Part shown: positions 24,304 through 32,346 of the stretch, in pieces
How the letters are laid out: every line of letters begins with the position of its first letter
Position numbering within the stretch: position 1 is the first letter of the stretch
DNA from: Elusimicrobiota bacterium
Lineage (GTDB): Bacteria; Elusimicrobiota; UBA8919
DNA length: 53,191 nucleotides
Direction of reading: 5' to 3'
NCBI GenBank assembly: GCA_028718185.1
Contig: JAQUMH010000013.1
Span: 1-53,191 of the forward strand
Position numbers and translations under genes: made by a program
The notes under the pieces: model-generated
Database searches by the model: none
Told to the model about the DNA's origin: nothing
What the model saw: the letters and a program-made list of their open reading frames with translations, nothing else

Positions 24304-25557
24304 TCAAAATTTAGCTGAAACTGACCAGCCGATTTTATTAGCAAATATTTTTGTTGTTTCGCCTTCTGGTTTTAAGATTTTTAATGGTGAAAATCTGCCA
24401 TAAATTAGTTTAAAAAAACAGTTTTCGGTATATTTGTATTTTAATGACATATCCAATTCTTCCCCAACTTGACGGTCGGTAAACACCAATCCGGCTGGTG
24501 AGTCAATAGAAAAGAGAATGTAATAATCAAAATTCAAGTTCAGATAATTATAAGGTTCAAAACCAATACCCAGTAATGTGGTGTGAACTCCTTGATATAT
24601 GGCAGATGGTATTCCACCGTAAAAATCGCTTAAAGATGCACCAAAATATTCCCCATATCCGGCACGTTCAAGCCCGTCGGTTTTATGACCATATGTCGGC
24701 ATAAAACCAAGATTTTTTTCGTTTCCTGTTCCTACAGCATATTCAAAGTTTACCGATGTTTTACCAAGTTTTCTTAATTTTGTGTATGCTGTTACACCTA
24801 ATAAATATGAAATACCCGAGTAATCGCCTCCTGATTTAATAAGTTCTAAACGATAATCCACACCTTGCTTAAACGTTCCATCAGCACGAATTGATATAAA
24901 GTTTTTTTTAAACGGACTCGATGATTCTTCAATAAAATAGTATGCTCTAAAATTATAGGTATTGTCGTAAACCCAATTAGCACCTGCTGCATAAAGTTGT
25001 TCATCTTTTTCGCTTGTGATTTGTGTTACTGAAAGTTCCTTCCTTTTTATTAGAAAAGCATCAATATCAACATTAAAAGGTAAAAAACATTTCGCGCGGG
25101 CAGCATCAAATCCGAGTCCGTCATCATCTACAATTACACCCTGTCCTATTTTTATTGGTTGCCTTCCCAAAATTAAATCAACAGGTAAATTATTTACATT
25201 CGAAAATTTAATAAATACATTTTCAACTTGAGGTGAATAGTTTATAAATGTAACAGATGATTTTACTGTTGTGTATTCTTTCCCGGGTTCTTTTCCGAAT
25301 ACTCCCCTGCTTAAAAGTTTAAAACTGACAGTAACGTTCTTTTTTAAGTCACCTTCAACATATAATCGGCTCTTTTCATAAAGATAAGAATTTTTTTCAG
25401 ATGATGTTTTGGTGTAGTTGGGGTTAGTATAACTAGTTCCCCCCGTTTCAACTTCTGAACCAATTTGAAGAGAAGCGGACAATGAACAACAGATGGTTGG
25501 TAACAAAAAAGGCAGGACTAAAAATAACTTCCTTACTTTGATTTTATACAAATTCAT
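24304..25557 (-). CDS. Outer-membrane porin-like protein (alginate-export type)
   Basis: This protein of about 417 residues has a signal sequence ending near CCSLSAS and repeated beta-strands typical of a 16-18-strand barrel. Segments such as LILGRQPIKIGQGVIVDDDG and DGLGFDAARAK resemble alginate_exp/porin-like domains, in which a DG segment follows a conserved RQ. The C-terminus ends in WSVSAKF, an aromatic barrel signal. It probably passes sugars or other solutes across the outer membrane. ATG 25557 is used. An ATG at 25566 is 7 nt from a consensus -10 box, so translation is leaderless or nearly so. Confidence 0.72.
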   Translation of the reverse strand: MNLYKIKVRKLFLVLPFLLPTICCSLSASLQIGSEVETGGTSYTNPNYTKTSSEKNSYLYEKSRLYVEGDLKKNVTVSFKLLSRGVFGKEPGKEYTTVKSSVTFINYSPQVENVFIKFSNVNNLPVDLILGRQPIKIGQGVIVDDDGLGFDAARAKCFLPFNVDIDAFLIKRKELSVTQITSEKDEQLYAAGANWVYDNTYNFRAYYFIEESSSPFKKNFISIRADGTFKQGVDYRLELIKSGGDYSGISYLLGVTAYTKLRKLGKTSVNFEYAVGTGNEKNLGFMPTYGHKTDGLERAGYGEYFGASLSDFYGGIPSAIYQGVHTTLLGIGFEPYNYLNLNFDYYILFSIDSPAGLVFTDRQVGEELDMSLKYKYTENCFFKLIYGRFSPLKILKPEGETTKIFANKIGWSVSAKF

Positions 25558-25572
25558 TATAGCCATTGCAGA

Positions 25573-25601
25573 ATTATATAAAAAAAATTATATTTTTGCA
25601 A
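25573..25601 (-). promoter_or_regulatory. Promoter of the porin-like gene, near-leaderless
   Basis: Minus-strand TTGCAA (25596-25601), a 17-bp spacer and TATAAT (25573-25578). The predicted start of transcription is near 25566, at the first possible ATG (25566) and about 9 nt before the second (25557). The mRNA would therefore have no room for an SD. Confidence 0.65.
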
Positions 25602-25664
25602 TACTAATGTTGCTTCATGTTGGTTTATGGTATTATCCACGCCTTCGGCGGGATAGCTTTCTCG

Positions 25665-25695
25665 TCCGTTGCGGTAGCTACGGACTCCGAGAGCT
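25665..25695. repeat. Imperfect hairpin overlapping the PorV-like stop codon
   Basis: AGCTTTCTCGTCCGT and ACGGACTCCGAGAGCT are imperfect inverted repeats around GCGGTAGCT. The distal arm overlaps the TAG stop of the PorV-like gene. It is GC-richer than its surroundings and resembles the other palindromic inserts in this window. Confidence 0.5.
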
Positions 25696-26629
25696 AAAAC
25701 TTCACATTAAAAGAAATTCTATTACTGTTGTCTAAATCAGAATTAGACAGAAAAGCGTAATCTAACTGATATACTTTCCAGCCAACACCAAACCCGGCTG
25801 TTATCCTGCTTTCATACGACTCAAAACCTGCTCTCGGTGCAAATGACCATTTATCGTTTATATTCCATACATACTCAGCACCGGCATTTACCGATGACAT
25901 TGAACCATTTAGCAATGTTCTTAAATCTAATGCTACTTTCAGGTTCTTAAAATATGCTTCTTTTACTGCAAATCCTAAATCCAGCATGTTGCCAATAGAA
26001 ACTGAATCATCTACATATTTTAAACTGCCGCCAAGATTCGTTACCGTAAGTCCCATATCCATCTTTTCCCATAACGGACATACACGCTGTAATCCTATGT
26101 CAAATCCAAATCCTGTCGCTTTTTCTGTATCAAGTTTAGAACTGATATATTTTGCAGTTAGTCCGCCTTTTATATCATATTTTAAATCGCGACCATAGCT
26201 AACTCCCAATGCCATATCGCCTACATCTCCTTTTGAATCAGCTAACTCAGTATCTCCGGCCCGTTTCTCAAATGTTGTCATCAAATATGTTATGCTTATT
26301 CCAAGAGCACCTTTGCCTTCAGCAAGCGGGTGAACATATGCAGCATATTCATGATTAACATCCATATACCACATTGTGTGAGCTAACAATACCTGCTTTT
26401 CAGTTACTTTGCTTAATCCGGCAGGGTTCCAGTATAATGAATACACATCATTAGCAAGCGCTGAAAATGCCTCGCCCATACCGGTTGCTCTCGCACCGGC
26501 CCCTAATCTTAAAAACTCGCCACTTGTTGTCCCCGCGTTGTCTCCAATACTTGTTGCATAAAGACCGTTTACAGAAACTACTGCAACCAATACCAACAAT
26601 CCAACCTTTCTTAAAAATTCTTTTCTCAT
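25694..26629 (-). CDS. PorV/PorQ-family outer-membrane protein
   Basis: The 311-residue protein starts with a signal peptide and then the family hallmark GEFLRLGAGARATGMGEAFS, followed by YSLYWNPAGL. These belong to the PorV/PorQ (UPF0164-like) barrel family. In Bacteroidetes, PorV carries cargo with C-terminal sorting domains in type IX secretion. The strands GKGALGISITYLM, DMALGVSYGRD and KVYQLDYAFL follow, and the protein ends in ISFNVKF. It lies directly downstream of three proteins with YPNPFN tails, which makes a cargo-carrier link plausible. SD GGGGGG is next to the ATG. Confidence 0.85.
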   Translation of the reverse strand: MRKEFLRKVGLLVLVAVVSVNGLYATSIGDNAGTTSGEFLRLGAGARATGMGEAFSALANDVYSLYWNPAGLSKVTEKQVLLAHTMWYMDVNHEYAAYVHPLAEGKGALGISITYLMTTFEKRAGDTELADSKGDVGDMALGVSYGRDLKYDIKGGLTAKYISSKLDTEKATGFGFDIGLQRVCPLWEKMDMGLTVTNLGGSLKYVDDSVSIGNMLDLGFAVKEAYFKNLKVALDLRTLLNGSMSSVNAGAEYVWNINDKWSFAPRAGFESYESRITAGFGVGWKVYQLDYAFLSNSDLDNSNRISFNVKF

Positions 26630-26657
26630 CTTGTCCCCCCGTTTAACGACAAAGGAT

Positions 26658-26709
26658 GCAGAGCATCCGCCACTGAACCTTCGGCGGACAAGAGGCTCTG
26701 CAACTACAA
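26658..26709 (-). repeat. Nested hairpin with ACTACAA tail
   Basis: The outer stem is GCAGAGC (26658-26664) with GCTCTGC (26695-26701). The inner stem is TCCGCC (26666-26671) with GGCGGA (26683-26688). AACTACAA follows. The inner part matches the hairpin at 6340. The outer stem plus tail belongs to the family also seen at 32224, 32259 and 35071. Confidence 0.75.
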
Positions 26710-26723
26710 AAATAATTAAAAAT

Positions 26724-29306
26724 CTATCTTATAATTACTATTTTATGTTTTGCTTTTGTGCCGTCGGCATCAGCTAATAAGAAATATACTCCCGGAGCAC
26801 ATAGCTCACCTTTTTTATTTCTGCCATCCCAAGTAAATGCATATGAATAACCGCCTGTTATATTATCAAAAGTACTGTCAGCTACAATATCGCCGGAAAG
26901 AGTATAAATTTTAATATCCAGTTTTCTTGTTGTATTTGACATATTTAATCTTACTGTAGTATGACCGTCTTTATTGGGGTTGAACGGATTTGGATAATTA
27001 TATACCTTTAATGTGCTGCCTGTGTAAATATTTGTTGTGCTTGACGCCGTTGAAAAAGTAAGGTCATAAAGCCCGCTGCCGCTTGTAGCTAACACAGAAC
27101 CTTTAAATATCCATGTTACTGCAGTAGGAAGCAATGCAATTTTTTTTAACGATGTTGCACCTAAATCATCATTCATGAAAACATATCCTTCTGCGTTCCC
27201 TCCGTAAATAAGTCCACTGACTACAAATACCAATTGACTATTGAATATTTGTGGGGGATTAGCGCTAGAAGTAGATGTGCTTCCATTTAAATTAAGAGTA
27301 TCATTATTGTTTGTTACATCATCACTCCAAGTAGCATAAAGATCTTTCCATGTCGCACCGGCATCCGTGGAAACAGCTGAATGGCTTTTAACATCTGCAG
27401 TGCCGTTGCCAGGTAGTTGATATCCAACAACGATATTGTTTGAGTTATCCGGGTCTATAGAAATAAGTGATATTCTATCACCTATGAACCCTATGTTAGT
27501 CCAATTTGCACCCCCATCCGTGGTTTTGTAAAGACCGTCTCCATGGCTTACAAACCCTCCTCCACTAGAAGCTTGGTCGCAACATCCTGCGTAAATTATA
27601 TTCGAGTCCGATGGGTCAATTGCAAGCGCAAAAATGCCGTGGGTTTTAGGAAGCGCAGTGAATTTATTCCACGTCAATCCTGCATCTTCACTTTTCCATA
27701 AATAATCATCTGTAGTAACAACGGCAGAAGAGTTTGCGATACCTATAAACATTATATTCGGGTTTGAAGAACTAATAATTAAATTTGTCAGAAAATTTAT
27801 AGATGAATTATAACCTTTGCTTGTAAAATCCACAAGAGGAGTATTTCCAAAATTATCTGCTCCATTATCGTTAGTATAATAAATCTTTAATGATGCAGTT
27901 AAATATACTTTGGTAGCACTATTAGGAGCAAATGATACATATTGACACATATCAGCTGTTGCTCCTTTTTGAGGATAAACCCTTGCCCATGTATCGCCGT
28001 TATTTGCAGAATAATACACGCTGTTGCCTGCCACAGCATAAATTCTATGTGTTAAGCTGTCTTTTATCCCATAATTCAATTGAGGTGTACAAATGCCGCT
28101 TTGCTGTGTAAATTCACCAGCTGTTGTTATACCGGCTACTGTGCTTGTCGTATAACAAAATCCCGTACCTGTTTCAGCTACTCCCCAGTGGCTGCCGTCA
28201 GAATGTCTTGAATCAACAACTATATCTTCAACCATTCCGGTAATTCTTTCATGTCCTAATGCATTTGGAAGCGTTATTTCTTTCCATGAATTTGCAGGAA
28301 ACCCATCGGCAGAATCAGTACTTCTGTAAACTATTGCCGAAGGCTGGTTCCCGCTGTTCACATATGCAAGAATATTTGGTATTGTTCCGCTGGAATACAA
28401 TATGCCAACCGTACGGTGACCGTTTGCTACTGCCCCAGGTATTGAAGAAACAAATACTCCCCAATTTTCACCGCTTGCACTATTATAAATTTCGCCTTTA
28501 CTAGTCATTAACCATATTTTACTATTTACACTATCCCATGTCATTTTATAAGCAGGCACTGTAAATGCTGTAGCCTGAGTAAACGATGTTTCGCTACTAT
28601 CACTATAATAAATTTTCCCTGTGGTAGGAGTTGCAGCATTATCGCGGTTAAAACCAAGATATTCATCTATAACACTTACCACTATATGTCCTGCATTTGC
28701 ACCTGACGGTATCTGTATGACATCAGTTATGGTCTCAGCATTTGAAAGCGTTAATCCTGTTGCCGACCAGTTAATACCACCATCAACGGATTTATAAAGT
28801 GTTGCTGCTGAAGGACCATCTGGGGGCAAAAAGGATTCAACCGAAGCATAAAATACATTTGAATCATATAATGATGATGCCACCATGTTTGCTCTTTTGT
28901 TCGTTCCATTCCCGTCAGCACCTAAACTTATACATGTCCATGTATCTCCACCGTCGGTGCTTCTCCATAATGGTGACCATCCCGAATCAGTAACTATTAC
29001 AAGATTTGCATTGTTTGGACTAACCGCTACAGAATTGGTACAGTGTCTTCCAAAAACGCTTCCGCCATTTGCAGTCAATACTGCAGCTGTCGGTTCAACC
29101 GATGGTTTCCTTACCCACGTCTGACCGCCGTCTACGCTCTTAAATAACCCATAACTTACCGCATAAAAAGTTCCGTGTGCAGAAGGTGCTTCCACAACTC
29201 TTCTTACCCACCCACCGGGAATACCTTTTGGGACATAATCAGTTGCAGAAAAAATAATTGACGGAACAACAAGTAAAATCGCAAAAAACAAAAACACTTT
29301 TTTCAT
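26724..29306 (-). CDS. Secreted BNR/sortilin-type beta-propeller protein with YPNPFN tail (paralog 1)
   Basis: The 860 residues start with a signal peptide (MKKVFLFFAILLVVPSIIFS). Asp-box repeats follow, including SVDGGQTW, STDGGDTW, SVDGGINW, SEDAGLTW, TTDGGANW and STDAGATW, as in sortilin-like, GH74 or sialidase propellers. No catalytic residue pair can be assigned. The last 90 residues are a FlgD-Ig-like domain beginning YNYPNPFNPNKDG and ending KAKHKIVIIR, as in type IX-style sorting tails. It is the most downstream of three tandem paralogs and has its own promoter. It is probably a surface glycan- or protein-binding protein; enzymatic action is possible. Confidence 0.82.
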   Translation of the reverse strand: MKKVFLFFAILLVVPSIIFSATDYVPKGIPGGWVRRVVEAPSAHGTFYAVSYGLFKSVDGGQTWVRKPSVEPTAAVLTANGGSVFGRHCTNSVAVSPNNANLVIVTDSGWSPLWRSTDGGDTWTCISLGADGNGTNKRANMVASSLYDSNVFYASVESFLPPDGPSAATLYKSVDGGINWSATGLTLSNAETITDVIQIPSGANAGHIVVSVIDEYLGFNRDNAATPTTGKIYYSDSSETSFTQATAFTVPAYKMTWDSVNSKIWLMTSKGEIYNSASGENWGVFVSSIPGAVANGHRTVGILYSSGTIPNILAYVNSGNQPSAIVYRSTDSADGFPANSWKEITLPNALGHERITGMVEDIVVDSRHSDGSHWGVAETGTGFCYTTSTVAGITTAGEFTQQSGICTPQLNYGIKDSLTHRIYAVAGNSVYYSANNGDTWARVYPQKGATADMCQYVSFAPNSATKVYLTASLKIYYTNDNGADNFGNTPLVDFTSKGYNSSINFLTNLIISSSNPNIMFIGIANSSAVVTTDDYLWKSEDAGLTWNKFTALPKTHGIFALAIDPSDSNIIYAGCCDQASSGGGFVSHGDGLYKTTDGGANWTNIGFIGDRISLISIDPDNSNNIVVGYQLPGNGTADVKSHSAVSTDAGATWKDLYATWSDDVTNNNDTLNLNGSTSTSSANPPQIFNSQLVFVVSGLIYGGNAEGYVFMNDDLGATSLKKIALLPTAVTWIFKGSVLATSGSGLYDLTFSTASSTTNIYTGSTLKVYNYPNPFNPNKDGHTTVRLNMSNTTRKLDIKIYTLSGDIVADSTFDNITGGYSYAFTWDGRNKKGELCAPGVYFLLADADGTKAKHKIVIIR

Positions 29307-29345
29307 ATGCCCTCCAACGTAAACCAGTCAAAAACACATATATAC

Positions 29346-29374
29346 ATTATAAAGAAATTTATTAAAAAAATCAA
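29346..29374 (-). promoter_or_regulatory. Promoter of propeller paralog 1
   Basis: Minus-strand TTGATT (29369-29374), a 17-bp spacer and TATAAT (29346-29351). Transcription would start near 29340, giving a leader of about 33 nt with SD GGAGGG. Confidence 0.65.
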
Positions 29375-29410
29375 GTAAAGTTTAACGAAATTATTACTAT
29401 TTAAGTATTA

Positions 29411-29494
29411 AGGCTAAGGTTCGCAACTACAAAAACACCTGAGATTGCTTCACGGAGTTTACACTGAATGTAGCGAATGTGTTCGCAATGACAG
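29411..29494 (-). repeat. Dispersed CATTGCGAAC repeat, copy 2, with ACTACAA block
   Basis: TTCGCAACTACAAAAACACC precedes GAGATTGCTTC. The block ends GTTCGCAATGACAG at 29494, 8 nt before the next gene's stop. The same order occurs at 32271-32340 and, in opposite orientation, the end blocks occur at 133-171. It sits at the 3' end of propeller paralog 2. Confidence 0.7.
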
Positions 29495-29501
29495 TAAAAT
29501 A

Positions 29502-32123
29502 TTATCTAATAATTACTATCTTATGTTTTGCTTTTGTTCCATCGGCATCGACTATAATAAAATACAATCCGGGAGCACATAATTCGCCTTTATCGTTTTT
29601 GCCGTCCCACTCCACATTATAGGAAAAACCGCCGACGACATTGTTAAAAGAACTGTCAACTAAAAGATCGCCTGAAAGAGAATATATGTTTAGTTTCAAT
29701 TTTTTTGTTGCTCGTGATATACTCAGTTTTATAGTTGTATGTCCGTTTATATTGGGATTAAAAGGGTTCGGGTAGTTGTATACTTTTAATTCATTACCGC
29801 TATATGTTGCATATGTTGTTGTTGTTGTGTTTGTACCTGTCGTGAATGTAAGGTCGTAAAGCCCGCTGCCGCTTGTAGCCAAGACGGAACCCTTGAACAA
29901 CCATGTTATTGCTGTCGGCAATACTGCCACGGGTTTCAGCGGGGTTACACCTAAATCACTACTCATATAGACTGTCCCGCTATTGGTACCCGAATAAATT
30001 AAACCATCTGCAATAAATGTTAAACCACTGTATAACAGATTACCGTAATCGGTTCTCGGCATTATTTTTTTAGATTTTATATCGAGTTCTCCGTTATCCG
30101 TTGGTGCCGTTGTTTCAGTGTTACTTGTTTTGTTAACATCATAATCCGAGTATGTTAAATTTTCCCATGTGTTGCCTCCATCCAGTGAAATAGCAGAACC
30201 TCCGCTGGTGGCGTTTTGATATCCGACTATCATATTGTCAGGAGTAGCCGGGTCTATGGATATCATTGATATTCTCGCATCCGCGAATCCTATGTTAGTC
30301 CATGTGTTACCAGTATCGGTGGACTTATACAGTCCGTCGCCGTGCCCGGTATAGTTGCCACCGGCAACAGACTGATCACTGCATGCGGCATAAATTATTT
30401 CCGGGTTTGTAGGATGTATTGCCAGATAGCTGACACCGTGAGTATTAGGAAAAGAAGACACTTTCGACCATGACGTACCGCTGTCAACACTTTTGTATAA
30501 ATAATTATCGGTTGTTGTAACCGTAGAAGAATTGGCTATTCCTATAAACATTATAGCCGGATTAGACGGATTTATAATAAGGTTTGTAGGATGCTGGGTG
30601 AACATATTAAAACTATACGGTGCAGCCGTAAAATCAACCAGAACATTATTAAAATGGTCTGCTCCGTTATCGTTGGTGTAATAGATTTTCAGCTGATTTG
30701 CCATCATAAATACTTTTGAGGTATTACCGGGTAGAAACGACAAATATCCCACCGGGTCGCCATCCATCCCCAGTTGCGGGTAAACACGGGACCAGCTTTC
30801 GCCGTTATCCGGAGAATAATATACTGCATGACCGGCTGCAACATAAAGCCGGTTTGTACTTGGGTCTTTTATGCCGAAAGTCAAATCCGGGGTACTTATT
30901 CCTCTTTGTGAAGAGAAGTCACCGGAAGTCGTAACGCCGAGTGCAGTGCTTGTGGTGTAATAGAATCCCATTTCGCTTTCCGCGATACCCCACCGGCTGC
31001 CATCTGAGTATCTTGAATCGACGACTAAATCATTGCAAACTTGAGATATTTTTTCTTTTCCGACTGCGTTTGGCAATGTTATGTTTTTCCATGAATTCGA
31101 CGGGAACCCGCCGGCAGAATCCGAACTTCTGTAAATAATCACTCCCGGGGAACTGTCTGTATTTCCAAAAGCCATTATAGAAGACGGAGTTGTTGTCGAA
31201 TATAATATGCCTGTCGGACGGTGCCCTGTAGAAGTTGTATTAAAAGGTACCGAGGAAATCATTGTGCTCCAATTTATACTGTCTGTACTGTTGTATATTT
31301 CCCCCTTGCTTGTAATCATCCATATCTTATTATTTGTGGAATCCCAGGTCATTTTGTATGCCGGAGTGGTGAAAGAAGCTGCCTGTGTAAACGATGACCC
31401 GTTCGTAATATTATCGCTGTAGTATATTTTTCCGGTTGTAGGGCAATTCTGGTTGTCGCGGTTGAAACTTATCCATGTTTCAACCACGCTCACGACGATT
31501 CTGCCCGCATTGGCACCCGAGGGTATCTGTATGACATCGGTTATACTTTCGGAAGCTGTTGTCGTTAATCCAGTTGGCAACCATGTTAAACCGCCATCCG
31601 TACTCATATTCAAAACCGATGCAATTTCGGTCTCAGCTTTACCACCAATTGATTCTTCAATCGGGGCAAAGAAATAATTTCCGTTGTATAACGATGATGT
31701 GACAAGCACAGCCCTCATCCCCTTGTCTCCGGTTGCCTGAAACGGAATACAAGTCCATGTATCGCCGCCATCGTCGCTTCTCCATATAGGCGACCAGCCT
31801 TCATCAGCAACTACAACAAGATTTGCATTTGAAGGACTTACAGCAACAGAACCGGTATGATGGTTCCCGTAAATCGTACCCGTGCTTGCAGTTATTACTG
31901 AATTGCTTGGCTGTACCGAAGATTTCCTTACCCATGTTTGTCCGCCATCGATGCTTTTAAATACTCCGTAACTGACTGCGTAAAATGTGCCCGGTGCACT
32001 CGGTGCTTCTACAATTCTTCTTACCCAGCCGCCTGGAATGCTTTTGGGAACATATTCGGTAGTAGAAAAAACAAACGATGGAACAATAAGTAAACTCGCA
32101 AAAAACAAAAGTATCTTTTTCAT
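29502..32123 (-). CDS. Secreted BNR/sortilin-type beta-propeller protein with YPNPFN tail (paralog 2)
   Basis: The 873 residues are clearly homologous along their whole length to the genes on both sides. A signal peptide is followed by IPGGWVRRIVEAPSAPGTFY, then Asp-box repeats (SIDGGQTW, SDDGGDTW, STDGGLTW, SPDNGESW, STDTGNTW, SLDGGNTW). The FlgD-Ig tail contains YNYPNPFNPNINGHT and WDGKNDKGELCAPGLYFI and ends KAKHKIVIIR. It is closest to paralog 1, so duplication of these two appears the more recent step. SD GGAGGG precedes the ATG. The function is unknown, and surface display through a PorV-type carrier is inferred. Confidence 0.82.
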   Translation of the reverse strand: MKKILLFFASLLIVPSFVFSTTEYVPKSIPGGWVRRIVEAPSAPGTFYAVSYGVFKSIDGGQTWVRKSSVQPSNSVITASTGTIYGNHHTGSVAVSPSNANLVVVADEGWSPIWRSDDGGDTWTCIPFQATGDKGMRAVLVTSSLYNGNYFFAPIEESIGGKAETEIASVLNMSTDGGLTWLPTGLTTTASESITDVIQIPSGANAGRIVVSVVETWISFNRDNQNCPTTGKIYYSDNITNGSSFTQAASFTTPAYKMTWDSTNNKIWMITSKGEIYNSTDSINWSTMISSVPFNTTSTGHRPTGILYSTTTPSSIMAFGNTDSSPGVIIYRSSDSAGGFPSNSWKNITLPNAVGKEKISQVCNDLVVDSRYSDGSRWGIAESEMGFYYTTSTALGVTTSGDFSSQRGISTPDLTFGIKDPSTNRLYVAAGHAVYYSPDNGESWSRVYPQLGMDGDPVGYLSFLPGNTSKVFMMANQLKIYYTNDNGADHFNNVLVDFTAAPYSFNMFTQHPTNLIINPSNPAIMFIGIANSSTVTTTDNYLYKSVDSGTSWSKVSSFPNTHGVSYLAIHPTNPEIIYAACSDQSVAGGNYTGHGDGLYKSTDTGNTWTNIGFADARISMISIDPATPDNMIVGYQNATSGGSAISLDGGNTWENLTYSDYDVNKTSNTETTAPTDNGELDIKSKKIMPRTDYGNLLYSGLTFIADGLIYSGTNSGTVYMSSDLGVTPLKPVAVLPTAITWLFKGSVLATSGSGLYDLTFTTGTNTTTTTYATYSGNELKVYNYPNPFNPNINGHTTIKLSISRATKKLKLNIYSLSGDLLVDSSFNNVVGGFSYNVEWDGKNDKGELCAPGLYFIIVDADGTKAKHKIVIIR

Positions 32124-32163
32124 ACACCCTCCAAATATTAATCAATCAAAATAACGTGAGAAT

Positions 32164-32191
32164 ATTATAAAAAATATATTTAAAAAGTCAA
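32164..32191 (-). promoter_or_regulatory. Promoter of propeller paralog 2
   Basis: Minus-strand TTGACT (32186-32191), a 16-bp spacer and TATAAT (32164-32169). The distance to the start codon and the AT-rich spacer match the promoter of paralog 1. Confidence 0.68.
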
Positions 32192-32223
32192 ATAAAATTT
32201 AACGGACTAATACTGTTAAGTAT

Positions 32224-32340
32224 GCAGACCGAGGGTCTGCGACTACAATTTCAAGAATGCAGAGCAATCTCTGCAATTACAAAAACATCCGAGATTGTCC
32301 CATAAGCGGGATTTGCAACTTCTACGTTCGCAATGACAGC
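32224..32340 (-). repeat. Two ACTACAA-tailed hairpins and CATTGCGAAC repeat, copy 3
   Basis: GCAGACC-GAG-GGTCTGC (32224-32240) is followed by GACTACAA. GCAGAG-CAAT-CTCTGC (32259-32274) is followed by AATTACAA. Then GAGATTGTCC...GTTCGCAATGACAGC runs from 32291 to 32340, 6 nt before the stop of paralog 3. Stem sequences differ but remain paired, while the tail is kept. Confidence 0.75.
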
Positions 32341-32346
32341 AAAAAA

